Positions 56,390 through 64,000 of a stretch of 64,000 nt of DNA are shown in pieces. Source of the DNA: Sphingobium lignivorans (GTDB taxonomy: Bacteria > Pseudomonadota > Alphaproteobacteria > Sphingomonadales > Sphingomonadaceae); NCBI RefSeq assembly GCF_014203955.1, contig NZ_JACHKA010000001.1, positions 1-64,000 on the forward strand, read 5' to 3'. The notes beneath the pieces are model-generated. The model did no database searches, was not told where the DNA came from, and saw only the letters and a list, made by a program, of their open reading frames with translations. Made by a program: the position numbers and the translations under genes. Positions within the stretch are counted from its first letter, which is position 1. Each line of letters opens with the position of its first letter.

Positions 56390-58681
56390 CTAGTCGAACC
56401 GGTTGTTGCGCGGAAATCCGTTCGGCGGCATGCGGCCGGCTGCACCCCGTGCCGCGCGCCAGGGCAGAAGGTCGGTTTCCGTCCGGACACGGCCGCGCTC
56501 GCCCCCCATCGTCCAGCTGAGCCCTTGGGCGAGTGTCAGCGCGGTGGCATCCGACAGGCCGCCGTCACGATATCGCTGCAGCGTCACGCCCTGCCCGCGC
56601 GCCATCTCGGGCAGTTCGGCGAGCGAGAAAATGACGAGCTTGCGGTTCTCGCCGATCACCGCGATCGAATCGGCGTCGGCCGCGATCGGCCGCACGACTT
56701 TCAGCGTGGCATTGCCCTTCAGGTTGACCACTTGCCGGCCCTTGCGCGTCTCGGCGATGATTTCGCCCATCGAGGCAACGAAGCCGCGGCCATCGCTGGC
56801 GGCGAGCAGCAGCCTCCCTTCCGGTCGCGCGGGAAGCAGAGCAACGATGCCCGTCTCGTTGGCCAGATCGACCATCAGGCGCACCGGCTCGCCGAATCCG
56901 CGCCCGCCCGGCAGCTTGTCGGCGCCGAGCGTGAAGAACCGCCCGTCGCTGCCGGCCAGCAGCAGCTTGTCGGTTGTCTGCGCGTGGAAGGCGAAGGCCG
57001 GCCCGTCGCCTTCCTTGAATTTGAGCGCTTCGGTCGTGTCGAGGTCGACATGGCCCTTCATCGCACGGATCCAGCCGCGCTGGGACATGATGACGGTGAT
57101 CGGTTCCCGCTCGATCATCGCTTCCAGTGGGATTTCGCGGGCCGGCGCGGCCTGTTCGAGGCCAGTGCGCCGTGCGCCGATGCCCTTTTCCGGCGTGTAG
57201 CGCCTGCGCAGCTCCGCCAAATCCTTCTTGAGGCGCGTCTTCTGCCGGGCCGGCGATTCGACCAGCTTGTGCAGTTCCTCCCGCTCGGCCGCCAGCGAAT
57301 CGCGCTCGCGCCGCAGCTCCATTTCCTCGAGCCGCCGCAGGGACCGCAGGCGCATGTTGAGAATGGCTTCGGCCTGCCGGTCGGTCAGCTGGAATTCCGC
57401 CATCATCACCGGCTTGGGCTCATCCTCCGTGCGGATGATCTCGATCACCCGGTCGAGATTGAGGAATGCGATGATATAGCCATCGAGCAGTTCCAGCCGG
57501 TTGTCGATCTGGTCGATGCGATGCTGTGAACGGCGGACCAGCACCTCGATCTGGTGCGCGAGCCAGGCCGTCAGCAGCGGCTTGAGCCCCAGCACGCGCG
57601 GCGTGTGGCTGGCATCCAGCACGTTCATGTTGAGCGGAAAGCGGCTTTCGAGATCGGTCAGGCGGAACAGGCTGTCCATCAGCACGTCCGGATCGACGGT
57701 GCGCGCGCGCGGCTCCAGCACGATGCGCAGCACCTCGTCGGATTCGTCGCGCACGTCGGCGAGGATCGGCAGCTTCTTGTCCGCGATGAGCTGGGCGATC
57801 TGCTCGATCAGCTTGCCCTTGGCCACGCCATAGGGGATCTGGTCGATAACCGCGATCCAGGTGCCGCGCCCTTCGTCCTCCCGGTGCCAGCGCGCACGCA
57901 CGCGCAGGCTGCCACGGCCGGTCTCATAGGCATCGGAGATGACTGAGGGCGGATCGACCAGCAGTCCCCCGGTGGGGAAGTCCGGTCCCCGCATGAGCTG
58001 CATCAGCTCGCCATGCTCGGCGGCAGGATTATCGATGAGGAGGCTCGCCGCATCGATGACTTCCGCGACATTATGCGGCGGAATGCTGGTCGCCATGCCC
58101 ACCGCGATGCCCGCCGCGCCATTCGCCAGCAGATTGGGGAACAAGCCGGGGAAGACTTCCGGCTCTTCCTCCTCGCCATTGTAGGTGGGGCGAAAATCGA
58201 CCGTGCCCTGATCGAGCCCGGTCATCAGGTCCGCCGCCGCCTGCGTCAGCCGCGCTTCGGTGTAGCGCATGGCGGCCGCGTTATCGCCGTCGATATTGCC
58301 GAAATTGCCCTGCCCGTCGATCAGCGGCGTGCGCAGCGAGAAATCCTGCGCGAGACGCACCAGCGCGTCATAGACCGAGGCATCGCCATGGGGATGATAT
58401 TTGCCGATGACGTCACCCACGACGCGGGCGCATTTCTTGTACGAGGTATTGTTGCGCTCCGGATTGGCAACCAGCACGTCCGGGGCGGGGCCGCTCGGCT
58501 CCAGGCGCAGCAGCCGCATGGCCCAGAGCAGGCGACGATGGACCGGCTTGAGCCCGTCGCGCAGATCCGGCAGCGAACGCGCCGTGATCGTGGAGAGGGC
58601 ATAGACGAGATAGCGCTCGGACAGCGCGGAATCGAAGGGATGGTCCTTGATGCTGTCGAGCGGATCGGGAATGTCGGTCAT
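56390..58681 (-). CDS. parC: DNA topoisomerase IV subunit A
   Basis: 763-aa breakage-reunion subunit of topoisomerase IV, which decatenates daughter chromosomes. DGLKPVHRRLLWAM, KYHPHGDASVYDALVRLAQ (quinolone region, 95-113) and the active-site Y140 in AMRYTEAR are present. The C-terminal third forms the beta-pinwheel. It is judged ParC rather than GyrA by its N-terminus and the absence of a GyrA box in the C-terminal domain. At the position of E. coli ParC S80 it has A101, and D105 in place of E84. parE is not adjacent. Confidence 0.94.
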   Translation of the reverse strand: MTDIPDPLDSIKDHPFDSALSERYLVYALSTITARSLPDLRDGLKPVHRRLLWAMRLLRLEPSGPAPDVLVANPERNNTSYKKCARVVGDVIGKYHPHGDASVYDALVRLAQDFSLRTPLIDGQGNFGNIDGDNAAAMRYTEARLTQAAADLMTGLDQGTVDFRPTYNGEEEEPEVFPGLFPNLLANGAAGIAVGMATSIPPHNVAEVIDAASLLIDNPAAEHGELMQLMRGPDFPTGGLLVDPPSVISDAYETGRGSLRVRARWHREDEGRGTWIAVIDQIPYGVAKGKLIEQIAQLIADKKLPILADVRDESDEVLRIVLEPRARTVDPDVLMDSLFRLTDLESRFPLNMNVLDASHTPRVLGLKPLLTAWLAHQIEVLVRRSQHRIDQIDNRLELLDGYIIAFLNLDRVIEIIRTEDEPKPVMMAEFQLTDRQAEAILNMRLRSLRRLEEMELRRERDSLAAEREELHKLVESPARQKTRLKKDLAELRRRYTPEKGIGARRTGLEQAAPAREIPLEAMIEREPITVIMSQRGWIRAMKGHVDLDTTEALKFKEGDGPAFAFHAQTTDKLLLAGSDGRFFTLGADKLPGGRGFGEPVRLMVDLANETGIVALLPARPEGRLLLAASDGRGFVASMGEIIAETRKGRQVVNLKGNATLKVVRPIAADADSIAVIGENRKLVIFSLAELPEMARGQGVTLQRYRDGGLSDATALTLAQGLSWTMGGERGRVRTETDLLPWRAARGAAGRMPPNGFPRNNRFD

Positions 58682-58805
58682 GCCTCGCCGTTACCAAGCG
58701 CGGGCCGCCTTGGGTAGGGCGCATGAAGGGCCGGCATGCGAGCATGGCGCCGTCGCGGGGGACGAAGCGCTTGAAGCCGGGCCGGAGCAGGCCTATCCCG
58801 CCGCG

Positions 58806-59810
58806 ATGAGCCATATTCACGCCGCAGCCTATCCCGCCCTCCGTCTCCGTCGCACACGCGCAACCGGTTGGAGCCGGGCGATGCACGCGGAGAACCGGCT
58901 TTCGCCCGCCGATTTCATCTGGCCTCTGTTCGTGACCGAGGGCCGGGATGTGAGCGAGCCGATCGCGAGCCTGCCGGGCGTCTCCCGCTGGTCGGTCGAT
59001 CTTGCGGTGGCGCGCGCAAGGGAAGCCGCGGCGGCGGGCATCCCCTGCCTCGCGCTCTTCCCGAACACGCAGGCGGACCGGCGGAGCGACGATGGCGCCG
59101 AAGCGCTCAACCCGGACAATCTGATGTGCCAGGCCATCCGTGCCATCAAGGATGCGGTCCCGGACATCGGCCTGCTGACGGATGTCGCGCTGGACCCCTA
59201 TACCGTTCACGGTCAGGACGGGCTGCTCGATGAGGCCGGCTATGTCGTCAACGATGCCACGGTCGACATGCTGGTGGGGCAGGCGCTCAATCAGGCAGCG
59301 GCCGGCGCGGACATCATCGCTCCCAGCGACATGATGGACGGGCGCATCGGCGCCATCCGCGAGGCGCTGGAAACGGAGGGCCATGCCAATGTTCAGATCA
59401 TGGCCTATGCCGCCAAGTATGCGTCCGCCTTCTACGGTCCGTTCCGGGACGCGGTCAGTTCGCGCGGGCTGCTGAAGGGCGACAAGAAGAATTACCAGAT
59501 GGACCCCGCCAACAGCGACGAAGCGCTGCGGGAAGTGGCGCTCGACATCGCCGAAGGCGCGGACAGCGTGATGGTGAAGCCGGGTCTGCCTTATCTGGAC
59601 ATCGTGGCGCGCGTGAAAGCGAACTTCAACGTCCCCGTCTTCGCCTATCAGGTGAGCGGCGAATATGCGATGATCGAGGCGGCCGCGGCTGCCGGGGCAG
59701 GCGAGCGGGACGCGCTGGTGCTGGAGACGCTGATGGCCTTCAAGCGCGCCGGTTGCGCGGGTGTGCTCACCTATCATGCGCTTCACGCCGCCCGGTTGCT
59801 GAATGGCTGA
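58806..59810 (+). CDS. hemB: Porphobilinogen synthase (5-aminolevulinate dehydratase)
   Basis: 334-aa enzyme condensing two 5-aminolevulinates into porphobilinogen. Schiff-base lysines are K204 (AYAAKYASAFYGPFRD) and K258 (VMVKPGLPYLD). The metal segment reads DVALDPYTVHGQDG, with Asp in place of the zinc cysteines, which indicates a Mg-dependent type. The ATG at 58806 gives the usual start; the frame extends upstream without conservation. Divergent from parC; the next gene overlaps by 8 bp. Confidence 0.96.
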   Translation: MSHIHAAAYPALRLRRTRATGWSRAMHAENRLSPADFIWPLFVTEGRDVSEPIASLPGVSRWSVDLAVARAREAAAAGIPCLALFPNTQADRRSDDGAEALNPDNLMCQAIRAIKDAVPDIGLLTDVALDPYTVHGQDGLLDEAGYVVNDATVDMLVGQALNQAAAGADIIAPSDMMDGRIGAIREALETEGHANVQIMAYAAKYASAFYGPFRDAVSSRGLLKGDKKNYQMDPANSDEALREVALDIAEGADSVMVKPGLPYLDIVARVKANFNVPVFAYQVSGEYAMIEAAAAAGAGERDALVLETLMAFKRAGCAGVLTYHALHAARLLNG

Positions 59811-60360
59811 ACCCGTCGCCCGGACCGAGCGGCTCCTGCTGCGGGGCTGGGACGAGGCGGATCTTCCCGCCTTCCTACAGGCGACGAACACGCCCACGGT
59901 CATGCGCTGGCTCGGCGGTGTCATGGACAGTGCAGCGCAGGCGGCGCTTCTTGAACGGGTCATGACCTGCCAGGCGCGGAACGGCTTCTGCTTCTGGATC
60001 GTGGAGCGCATCGCGGACGGCGCCATGCTCGGCTTCTGCGGCCTCAAGCGGGCGGATGCGCCCGGCTCCTCGGTCAGCGGCGAGATGGAGGTCGGCTGGC
60101 GCCTGCGCGAGGACGCATGGGGGCAAGGCTATGCCCGGGAAGCGGCAACCGCTGCCCTGGACCTGGGTTTCGGCCGATTCGGCGCGGACCGGATCGTGGC
60201 GCTGACCGTTCCCGGGAATGCCGCCAGCCAACGCCTCATGCAACGGCTCGGCATGCAGCGCCGGACAGACCTGGACTATCAGGACTGCCGTTTCGGGCCA
60301 GACCTCAATCCCACGATTGTCCATCTGATCTCCGCCAGCCAATGGGAAGCCAACTCATGA
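59803..60360 (+). CDS. GNAT-family N-acetyltransferase (RimJ-like)
   Basis: 185-aa acetyltransferase beginning RTERLLLRGWDEADLPAFL, the standard start of the RimJ/RimL-type subgroup. The acetyl-CoA loop is AWGQGYAREAATAAL (about 106-120), and VPGNAASQRLMQRLGM is the downstream motif. Substrate unknown. It overlaps hemB by 8 bp and the gamma-carbonic anhydrase start by ATGA, so the three are probably cotranscribed. Confidence 0.9.
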   Translation: MAEPVARTERLLLRGWDEADLPAFLQATNTPTVMRWLGGVMDSAAQAALLERVMTCQARNGFCFWIVERIADGAMLGFCGLKRADAPGSSVSGEMEVGWRLREDAWGQGYAREAATAALDLGFGRFGADRIVALTVPGNAASQRLMQRLGMQRRTDLDYQDCRFGPDLNPTIVHLISASQWEANS

Positions 60361-60914
60361 CCGCTCCGCTCATCCTGCCCTTCGGTGGCAAGACCCCCAG
60401 AATTCACGACAGCGCCTTCGTCGCCCCCGGCTGCGTCATCATTGGCGATGTGGAGATCGGGCCGCAGGCAAGCATCTGGTATAATTGTATATTGCGGGCG
60501 GACATCAATCATATCCGCGTGGGCGCGCGTTCGAACATCCAGGACGGCAGCGTGATTCACGTCGAGACCGACTATGGCGATGGCGGGCACCCCGCCATCA
60601 TTGGCGATGACGTGCTGATCGGCCATATGGCGCTGGTCCATGGTTGCACGCTTCAGGATCGCGCGTTCGTCGGCATGGGGGCGATCGTGATGGACGGGTG
60701 CGTGATCGAAGGCGACGCGATGCTGGCGGCGGGGGCCATGCTCACGCCGGGCAAGCGCATGCCCTCCGGTCAGCTCTGGAGCGGCCGACCTGCCAAATAT
60801 ATGCGTGACCTTTCGGAAGCCGATATTCTTGGGATGCAGCGCGGCGTGAATGGCTATGTGCATGAAGCCGGGCTTCATGCCGCCGCGCTCAAGGCAGTCG
60901 CAGAGCGCCCCTGA
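60357..60914 (+). CDS. Gamma-carbonic-anhydrase family protein
   Basis: 185-aa left-handed beta-helix trimer of the PaaY/YrdA type. Hexapeptide repeats run through about residues 20-150. Putative zinc ligands are H68 (SVIHVETD), H90 and H95 (LIGHMALVHGC). Activity ranges from carbonic anhydrase to thioesterase in this family, so the reaction is not certain. Its last 26 bp overlap the convergent exported-protein gene. Confidence 0.93.
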   Translation: MTAPLILPFGGKTPRIHDSAFVAPGCVIIGDVEIGPQASIWYNCILRADINHIRVGARSNIQDGSVIHVETDYGDGGHPAIIGDDVLIGHMALVHGCTLQDRAFVGMGAIVMDGCVIEGDAMLAAGAMLTPGKRMPSGQLWSGRPAKYMRDLSEADILGMQRGVNGYVHEAGLHAAALKAVAERP

Positions 60915-61419
60915 GCGAATCGAGCGCGTCGTTCTGCGCATCGACGAGGGCGAGCACCTGCATTCGGACCGGATCGATCGTCGCGAGATCCGCCATGACG
61001 CGCCCGCTGTCCTCGTTGTTCTGCCGTTCGACATGCAGCGTATCGAGGCTGGCGAGAGCTGCGATGCTCTCGTAGCGCGCGCCATCCAGGGCGCTCACCG
61101 CCATCTGGGCAGCGACCCAGGCCTCGCTTTCGGGCGCCGCGTTGCGCGCGGCGGAAACGAGCGAGCGTCCCTGGTCGAGCTGCTTGCGGAACACGGCATC
61201 GGCGCCGCTGGCCTTTTCCGCAAGCTGGCTGACCTGCGTGGCGAGCGCGGCATCCACGGAAGCCGGCTGCACGGGCGAGGGCTCGGGCGGCTGGCGATCG
61301 CGCGATTCGGCTGGCCGCTTCGCCAGCGAGGGATAACGCCCGCTCTCGCTCGTCTGCGCATGGGCATTGAGCGAACCGAGAGCGAAGAGGGCGAGGAAAG
61401 CGGTGAGGCGGCGGATCAT
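60889..61419 (-). CDS. Exported protein of unknown function
   Basis: 176-aa protein, not recognised. A signal peptide (about 1-22: LTAFLALFALGSLNAHAQ) is followed by a Pro/Ser/Arg-rich linker (about 23-55) and an Ala-rich, predicted helical region with heptad-like spacing, possibly a coiled coil. GAGCGGAA precedes the ATG at 61419; an ATG at 61431 is an alternative start. Transcribed away from rplU and convergent with the gamma-carbonic anhydrase gene. Confidence 0.7.
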   Translation of the reverse strand: MIRRLTAFLALFALGSLNAHAQTSESGRYPSLAKRPAESRDRQPPEPSPVQPASVDAALATQVSQLAEKASGADAVFRKQLDQGRSLVSAARNAAPESEAWVAAQMAVSALDGARYESIAALASLDTLHVERQNNEDSGRVMADLATIDPVRMQVLALVDAQNDALDSLRGALRLP

Positions 61420-61646
61420 GGTTCCGCTCATGTAAGCGACTGTCCGTCGTCCTTCAACGAGTCTCGGCGAACGAGCGGCCGGCAGGCTTTGATCATGGCC
61501 TCTGCGGGCCGTTTCCAGCCGGTCGGAGGGATTCCCGGCATTGACAGGCCTCCGATCGACCACTAAGGGGCCACTTTCCCGCGCGGGCACCCTTTGGCTG
61601 TGCCATATGCTCGCGCCAAGCAATTTGAGCGAAAGAAGTAAAGCCC

Positions 61647-62006
61647 ATGTTCGCTGTCGTGCGTACGGGCGGCAAGCAGTATCGCGTCGCCGCCGGAGAC
61701 AAGATCGTCGTTGAGAAGCTCGCTGGCAATGCCGGCGACACCATCACGCTGGACGATGTCCTGCTCGCGGGCGAAGGCTCGGAGATCAAGGACAGCAACG
61801 GCCTGGCCGTTTCGGCCGAGATCATCGCGCAGGCGAAGGGCGAGAAGGTCATCGTCTTCAAGAAGCGCCGCCGTCACAATTATCGGCGCCGCAATGGCCA
61901 CCGCCAGCAGCACACGATCCTCAAGATCGTGTCGATCGGTGGCGAAGCGCCGAAGAAGAAGGCCGCCAAGAAGGCCGAGGCTGCACCGGCCGAAGCCGAA
62001 GCCTGA
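61647..62006 (+). CDS. rplU: 50S ribosomal protein L21
   Basis: 119-aa ribosomal protein. [20 protein letters not shown] is the family start and [18 protein letters not shown] the conserved basic core. The last ~18 residues are a Lys/Ala/Glu-rich extension beyond the ~103-aa core, common in alphaproteobacteria. First gene of the rplU-rpmA operon. Confidence 0.98.
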   Translation: MFAVVRTGGKQYRVAAGDKIVVEKLAGNAGDTITLDDVLLAGEGSEIKDSNGLAVSAEIIAQAKGEKVIVFKKRRRHNYRRRNGHRQQHTILKIVSIGGEAPKKKAAKKAEAAPAEAEA

Positions 62007-62035
62007 GCCGCAGAAGAAATTCGAGGAGTTAGACC

Positions 62036-62305
62036 ATGGCACATAAGAAAGCTGGCGGTTCGTCGCGCAACGGCCGCGATTCGGAATCCAAGCGCCTTGG
62101 CGTGAAGAAGTTCGGTGGCCAGAGCGTCATCGGCGGCAACATTCTGGTCCGCCAGCGTGGCACGAAATTCTATCCCGGCCGCAATGTCGGCATCGGCAAG
62201 GACCACACGCTGTTCGCGCTGACCGAGGGCCGCGTGGTTTTCCACGATGGCAAGCTCGGCCGGAAGTTCGTGTCCGTGGACGTGATGGCGGAAGCCGCGG
62301 AATAA
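62036..62305 (+). CDS. rpmA: 50S ribosomal protein L27
   Basis: 89-aa ribosomal protein starting [19 protein letters not shown], whose N-terminus reaches the peptidyl-transferase centre. There is no N-terminal pre-sequence of the kind cleaved in Firmicutes. GAGGAG precedes the ATG, 29 bp after rplU. Confidence 0.98.
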   Translation: MAHKKAGGSSRNGRDSESKRLGVKKFGGQSVIGGNILVRQRGTKFYPGRNVGIGKDHTLFALTEGRVVFHDGKLGRKFVSVDVMAEAAE

Positions 62306-62375
62306 CCGGACGATCGGTGGGATCGTCCAGCGGGACGATCCCTTGGTGGCCGGACAACCGGTTTACCTGAAAGCC

Positions 62376-62408
62376 AAGGGAGAAGGGATCGCCCCTCCTC
62401 CCTTTTTT
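62376..62408 (+). terminator. Intrinsic terminator after rpmA
   Basis: A stem of AAGGGAG-AAGGG against CCCCT-CCTCCCTT (loop ATCG) is followed by TTTTTT. A second hairpin upstream, GGGATCGTCC/GGACGATCCC at about 62319-62342, has no U-tract. Confidence 0.8.
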
Positions 62409-62576
62409 CATATCTCCCCTGGAGCGATTTTCCCGGCCGGCAGTTGCGTCAGGCCAGGGACATCGAGGCATCCAGCGAGCGCGCCGCTTGCGAACCCTGT
62501 TCGCGGTGCCCGGTCAAAAGGCTGTCTCACAGGCGTCATCTCGGTGCGGCAGGGCCGTATCGACAGGAGTTGAGAT

Positions 62577-63149
62577 ATGTTCGCACGGACCCAAAGACTG
62601 CTGCTGCGTCCCGGCTGGCCCGAGGATGCGGCAGCTCTACATGCAGCGATCGCCGACGAAGGCATTGTTCGCAACCTCGCCAAGGCACCGTGGCCCTACA
62701 CGCTTGCAGATGCGCATGCCTTCCTCACGCGTGAGCGCGATCCGCGCCTGCCGGCGTTCCTGATCGTCAAGCGCACCAATGGCACGCCTCATCTGGTGGG
62801 CGGATGCGGCATCGGCGTGCAGGAGGATGGCGAGCTCGAACTGGGCTACTGGATCGCGAGGCGCTACTGGGGGCTTGGCTTCGCCACGGAAGCGGCCGGC
62901 GCCGTCATGCGCATCGCCCGCGCCGCAGGCCTGCGCAACATCGGTTGCAGCCATTTTCTCGACAATCCGGCGTCAGGCAAGGTCGCCCGCAAGCTCGGTT
63001 TCCGGCCGGTCGGTCGGCCGCGGCAACGCTACGGCCTTGGCCGCGGTCGCGCCGATCTTTGCCAGCTCTACGAGGATACAGGCGAAGGCGAGATGCGTGA
63101 CGATCCCGCGATGGAACTCTACGCGGACGTCGATTGTCTGGCCGCCTGA
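62577..63149 (+). CDS. GNAT-family N-acetyltransferase
   Basis: 190-aa RimJ-like acetyltransferase: RTQRLLLRPGWPEDAAALH at the start, YWIARRYWGLGFATEAAGAV (about 91-110) as the acetyl-CoA region, and NPASGKVARKLGF downstream. In alphaproteobacteria one or two GNATs often follow rpmA, upstream of obgE. Substrate unknown. It ends tail-to-tail with, and overlaps by 31 bp, the next GNAT. Confidence 0.9.
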   Translation: MFARTQRLLLRPGWPEDAAALHAAIADEGIVRNLAKAPWPYTLADAHAFLTRERDPRLPAFLIVKRTNGTPHLVGGCGIGVQEDGELELGYWIARRYWGLGFATEAAGAVMRIARAAGLRNIGCSHFLDNPASGKVARKLGFRPVGRPRQRYGLGRGRADLCQLYEDTGEGEMRDDPAMELYADVDCLAA

Positions 63150-63679
63150 CGGGCCGGCGCCATCCGATGCATGAGGACGATCGGCTCGCCATGGAAAGGC
63201 GGCCGGTCGACTTCCTCGAAGCCGAGCTTTTCCGCGACCCGCAGCGAGGGCGTGTTGCCCGGCGCCACGATGCAACCGGTGCGCGGTGCGTCGAGCGCCT
63301 GGTCCGCCCAGGTCAGCACAGCCCGCATGGCTTCGGTCGCAATGCCGCGCCCGGCCGCTTCCGGCATGCAGGCCCAGCCCGCCTCGGGCATCCCGGCGAG
63401 TCCGTCGAGGCCGCGCATGGCGTCCAGCAGGCCGCCCTCGCCGAGATAGGCGCCCGTGGCCTTGTCCTCGAAGACCCAGAAGCCGAAGCCCAGCATCGGC
63501 CACATGCCGCCATAGCGCAGCAGGCGGAACCAGACCGCCTGATCGTCCTGCGCCACGCCACCGATGAAGCGGATCGTCTCGGGATGCTGCCAGAGCGCCC
63601 GGCAGTTGGCGAAATCCTCCCGCCGGTGTGCGCGAAGCCGCAAGCGCTCGGTGTGGATCAAGGGAGCGGATGGAAGCAT
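63119..63679 (-). CDS. GNAT-family N-acetyltransferase
   Basis: 186-aa RimJ-like acetyltransferase on the opposite strand. HTERLRLRAHRREDFANCRALW is at the start (read in two parts: HTERLRLRAH and REDFANC), ACMPEAAGRGIATEAMRAV is the acetyl-CoA region, and NTPSLRVAEKLGF lies near the end. The ATG at 63679 gives the normal start. Convergent with the GNAT that follows rpmA. Confidence 0.89.
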   Translation of the reverse strand: MLPSAPLIHTERLRLRAHRREDFANCRALWQHPETIRFIGGVAQDDQAVWFRLLRYGGMWPMLGFGFWVFEDKATGAYLGEGGLLDAMRGLDGLAGMPEAGWACMPEAAGRGIATEAMRAVLTWADQALDAPRTGCIVAPGNTPSLRVAEKLGFEEVDRPPFHGEPIVLMHRMAPARQAARQSTSA

Positions 63680-63858
63680 GAACGCGGCTTGCCGCTCCGC
63701 TAAGCCAAACACAAGCGCAAAGGGATGGCGCGTCGCCCGCCTTGCAATGGCTCTCTTGAACGCGCGCCAGAAGATCGTTGCGTGCCGTGGCACCTGACTG
63801 CATGATCCGATTGCGCCTCCATGCGACCGCGCGGGGAGGCGCTACCCCGGGGGCTGAC

Positions 63859-64000
63859 ATGTCGAAGTGCATTTTCCACATGGGCTATGCGAAATGTGGT
63901 TCGACGCTGTTGCAGGAAAAGGTGTTTCCGACGGTCGAGGGCGCGGATCTTCGCCTGACGCCGACGGGGGATTTCTTCGAAGGCATGGGCAGCGCACCCG
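63859..64000 (+). CDS. Sulfotransferase-like protein (3' end outside the window)
   Basis: Only the first 47 codons are present. The start MSKCIFHMGYAKCGSTLLQ matches the 5'-phosphosulfate loop of PAPS-dependent sulfotransferases (GxxKxGTT/S-xL), here GYAKCGSTLL at 9-18. The product would be a cytosolic sulfotransferase-fold enzyme; acceptor unknown. The family call rests on this motif alone. Confidence 0.65.
   Translation, partial: MSKCIFHMGYAKCGSTLLQEKVFPTVEGADLRLTPTGDFFEGMGSAP

Overview
The window is a compact, high-GC, chromosomal housekeeping segment of an alphaproteobacterium, most likely a member of the Sphingomonadales (Sphingomonas/Sphingobium/Sphingopyxis type). The main pointers are two exported proteins ending in the PEPxxWA-CTERM sorting signal typical of sphingomonads, the alphaproteobacterial blocks Tim44-like/mltA/Smr beside secB and hemC/hemD/mitofilin-like, a HisN-type histidinol-phosphatase, and a CIRCE plus RpoH-type promoter in front of groESL. 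I see no phage, plasmid, CRISPR, rRNA or tRNA feature. The only mobile-looking DNA is a pair of short fold-back repeats.

Layout. 1-5 kb: cupin gene (cut by the window edge), dapE, then leftward Tim44-like, mltA and Smr genes divergent from secB. 5-8.5 kb: murJ, trpS and a DUF4136 lipoprotein. 8.6-12.2 kb (leftward): Wzx-like flippase, gpsA, tsaD. 12.4-15.2 kb: fold-back repeat copy 1, then hemC-hemD-mitofilin-like. 15.2-19 kb: thioesterase, mutM, Pr6Pr membrane protein, pepP. 19.1-25 kb: repeat copy 2, a lone PAS protein, SLC13 permease, oligopeptidase B, a small membrane protein, hisN. 25-28.3 kb: glycine-zipper lipoprotein, M19 dipeptidase, hemerythrin-like protein, lipid-kinase-like protein. 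28.4-41.3 kb is a TCA-cycle block: sdhB, a PEPxxWA-CTERM protein, zapE, a GT2-GtrA fusion, mdh, sucD, sucA (frameshifted as given), sucB, lpd, PepSY protein. 41.3-45 kb: flavin reductase, TRIC-like channel, GFA protein, sppA. 45-48.4 kb: groES-groEL and a P-domain-like PEPxxWA-CTERM protein. About 1 kb without a convincing gene follows (48.4-49.4 kb). 49.4-58.7 kb: EVE protein, 2OG-Fe(II) oxygenase, folB, GNAT, DUF1285, CoA pyrophosphatase, CCA-adding enzyme, GGDEF/EAL protein, parC. 58.8-64 kb: hemB, GNAT, gamma-carbonic anhydrase, an exported protein, rplU-rpmA, two tail-to-tail GNATs, and the start of a sulfotransferase-like gene.

How the genes fit together. sdhB, mdh, sucD and sucAB-lpd cover much of the oxidative half of the TCA cycle. 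sucC and sdhCDA are not in the window. hemB, hemC and hemD supply successive steps from 5-aminolevulinate to uroporphyrinogen III. secB, sppA, groESL, mltA, murJ and Tim44-like serve protein export, folding and the envelope. I did not find a multi-gene system that is clearly new. The observations most worth following are (1) the single-base frameshift in sucA, (2) the two ~148-bp fold-back repeats bounded by CTAG, each ending 11-12 nt before a start codon, (3) the series of inverted repeats in the leader of the first PEPxxWA-CTERM gene, and (4) a DnaA-box-like cluster in the gene-free kilobase.
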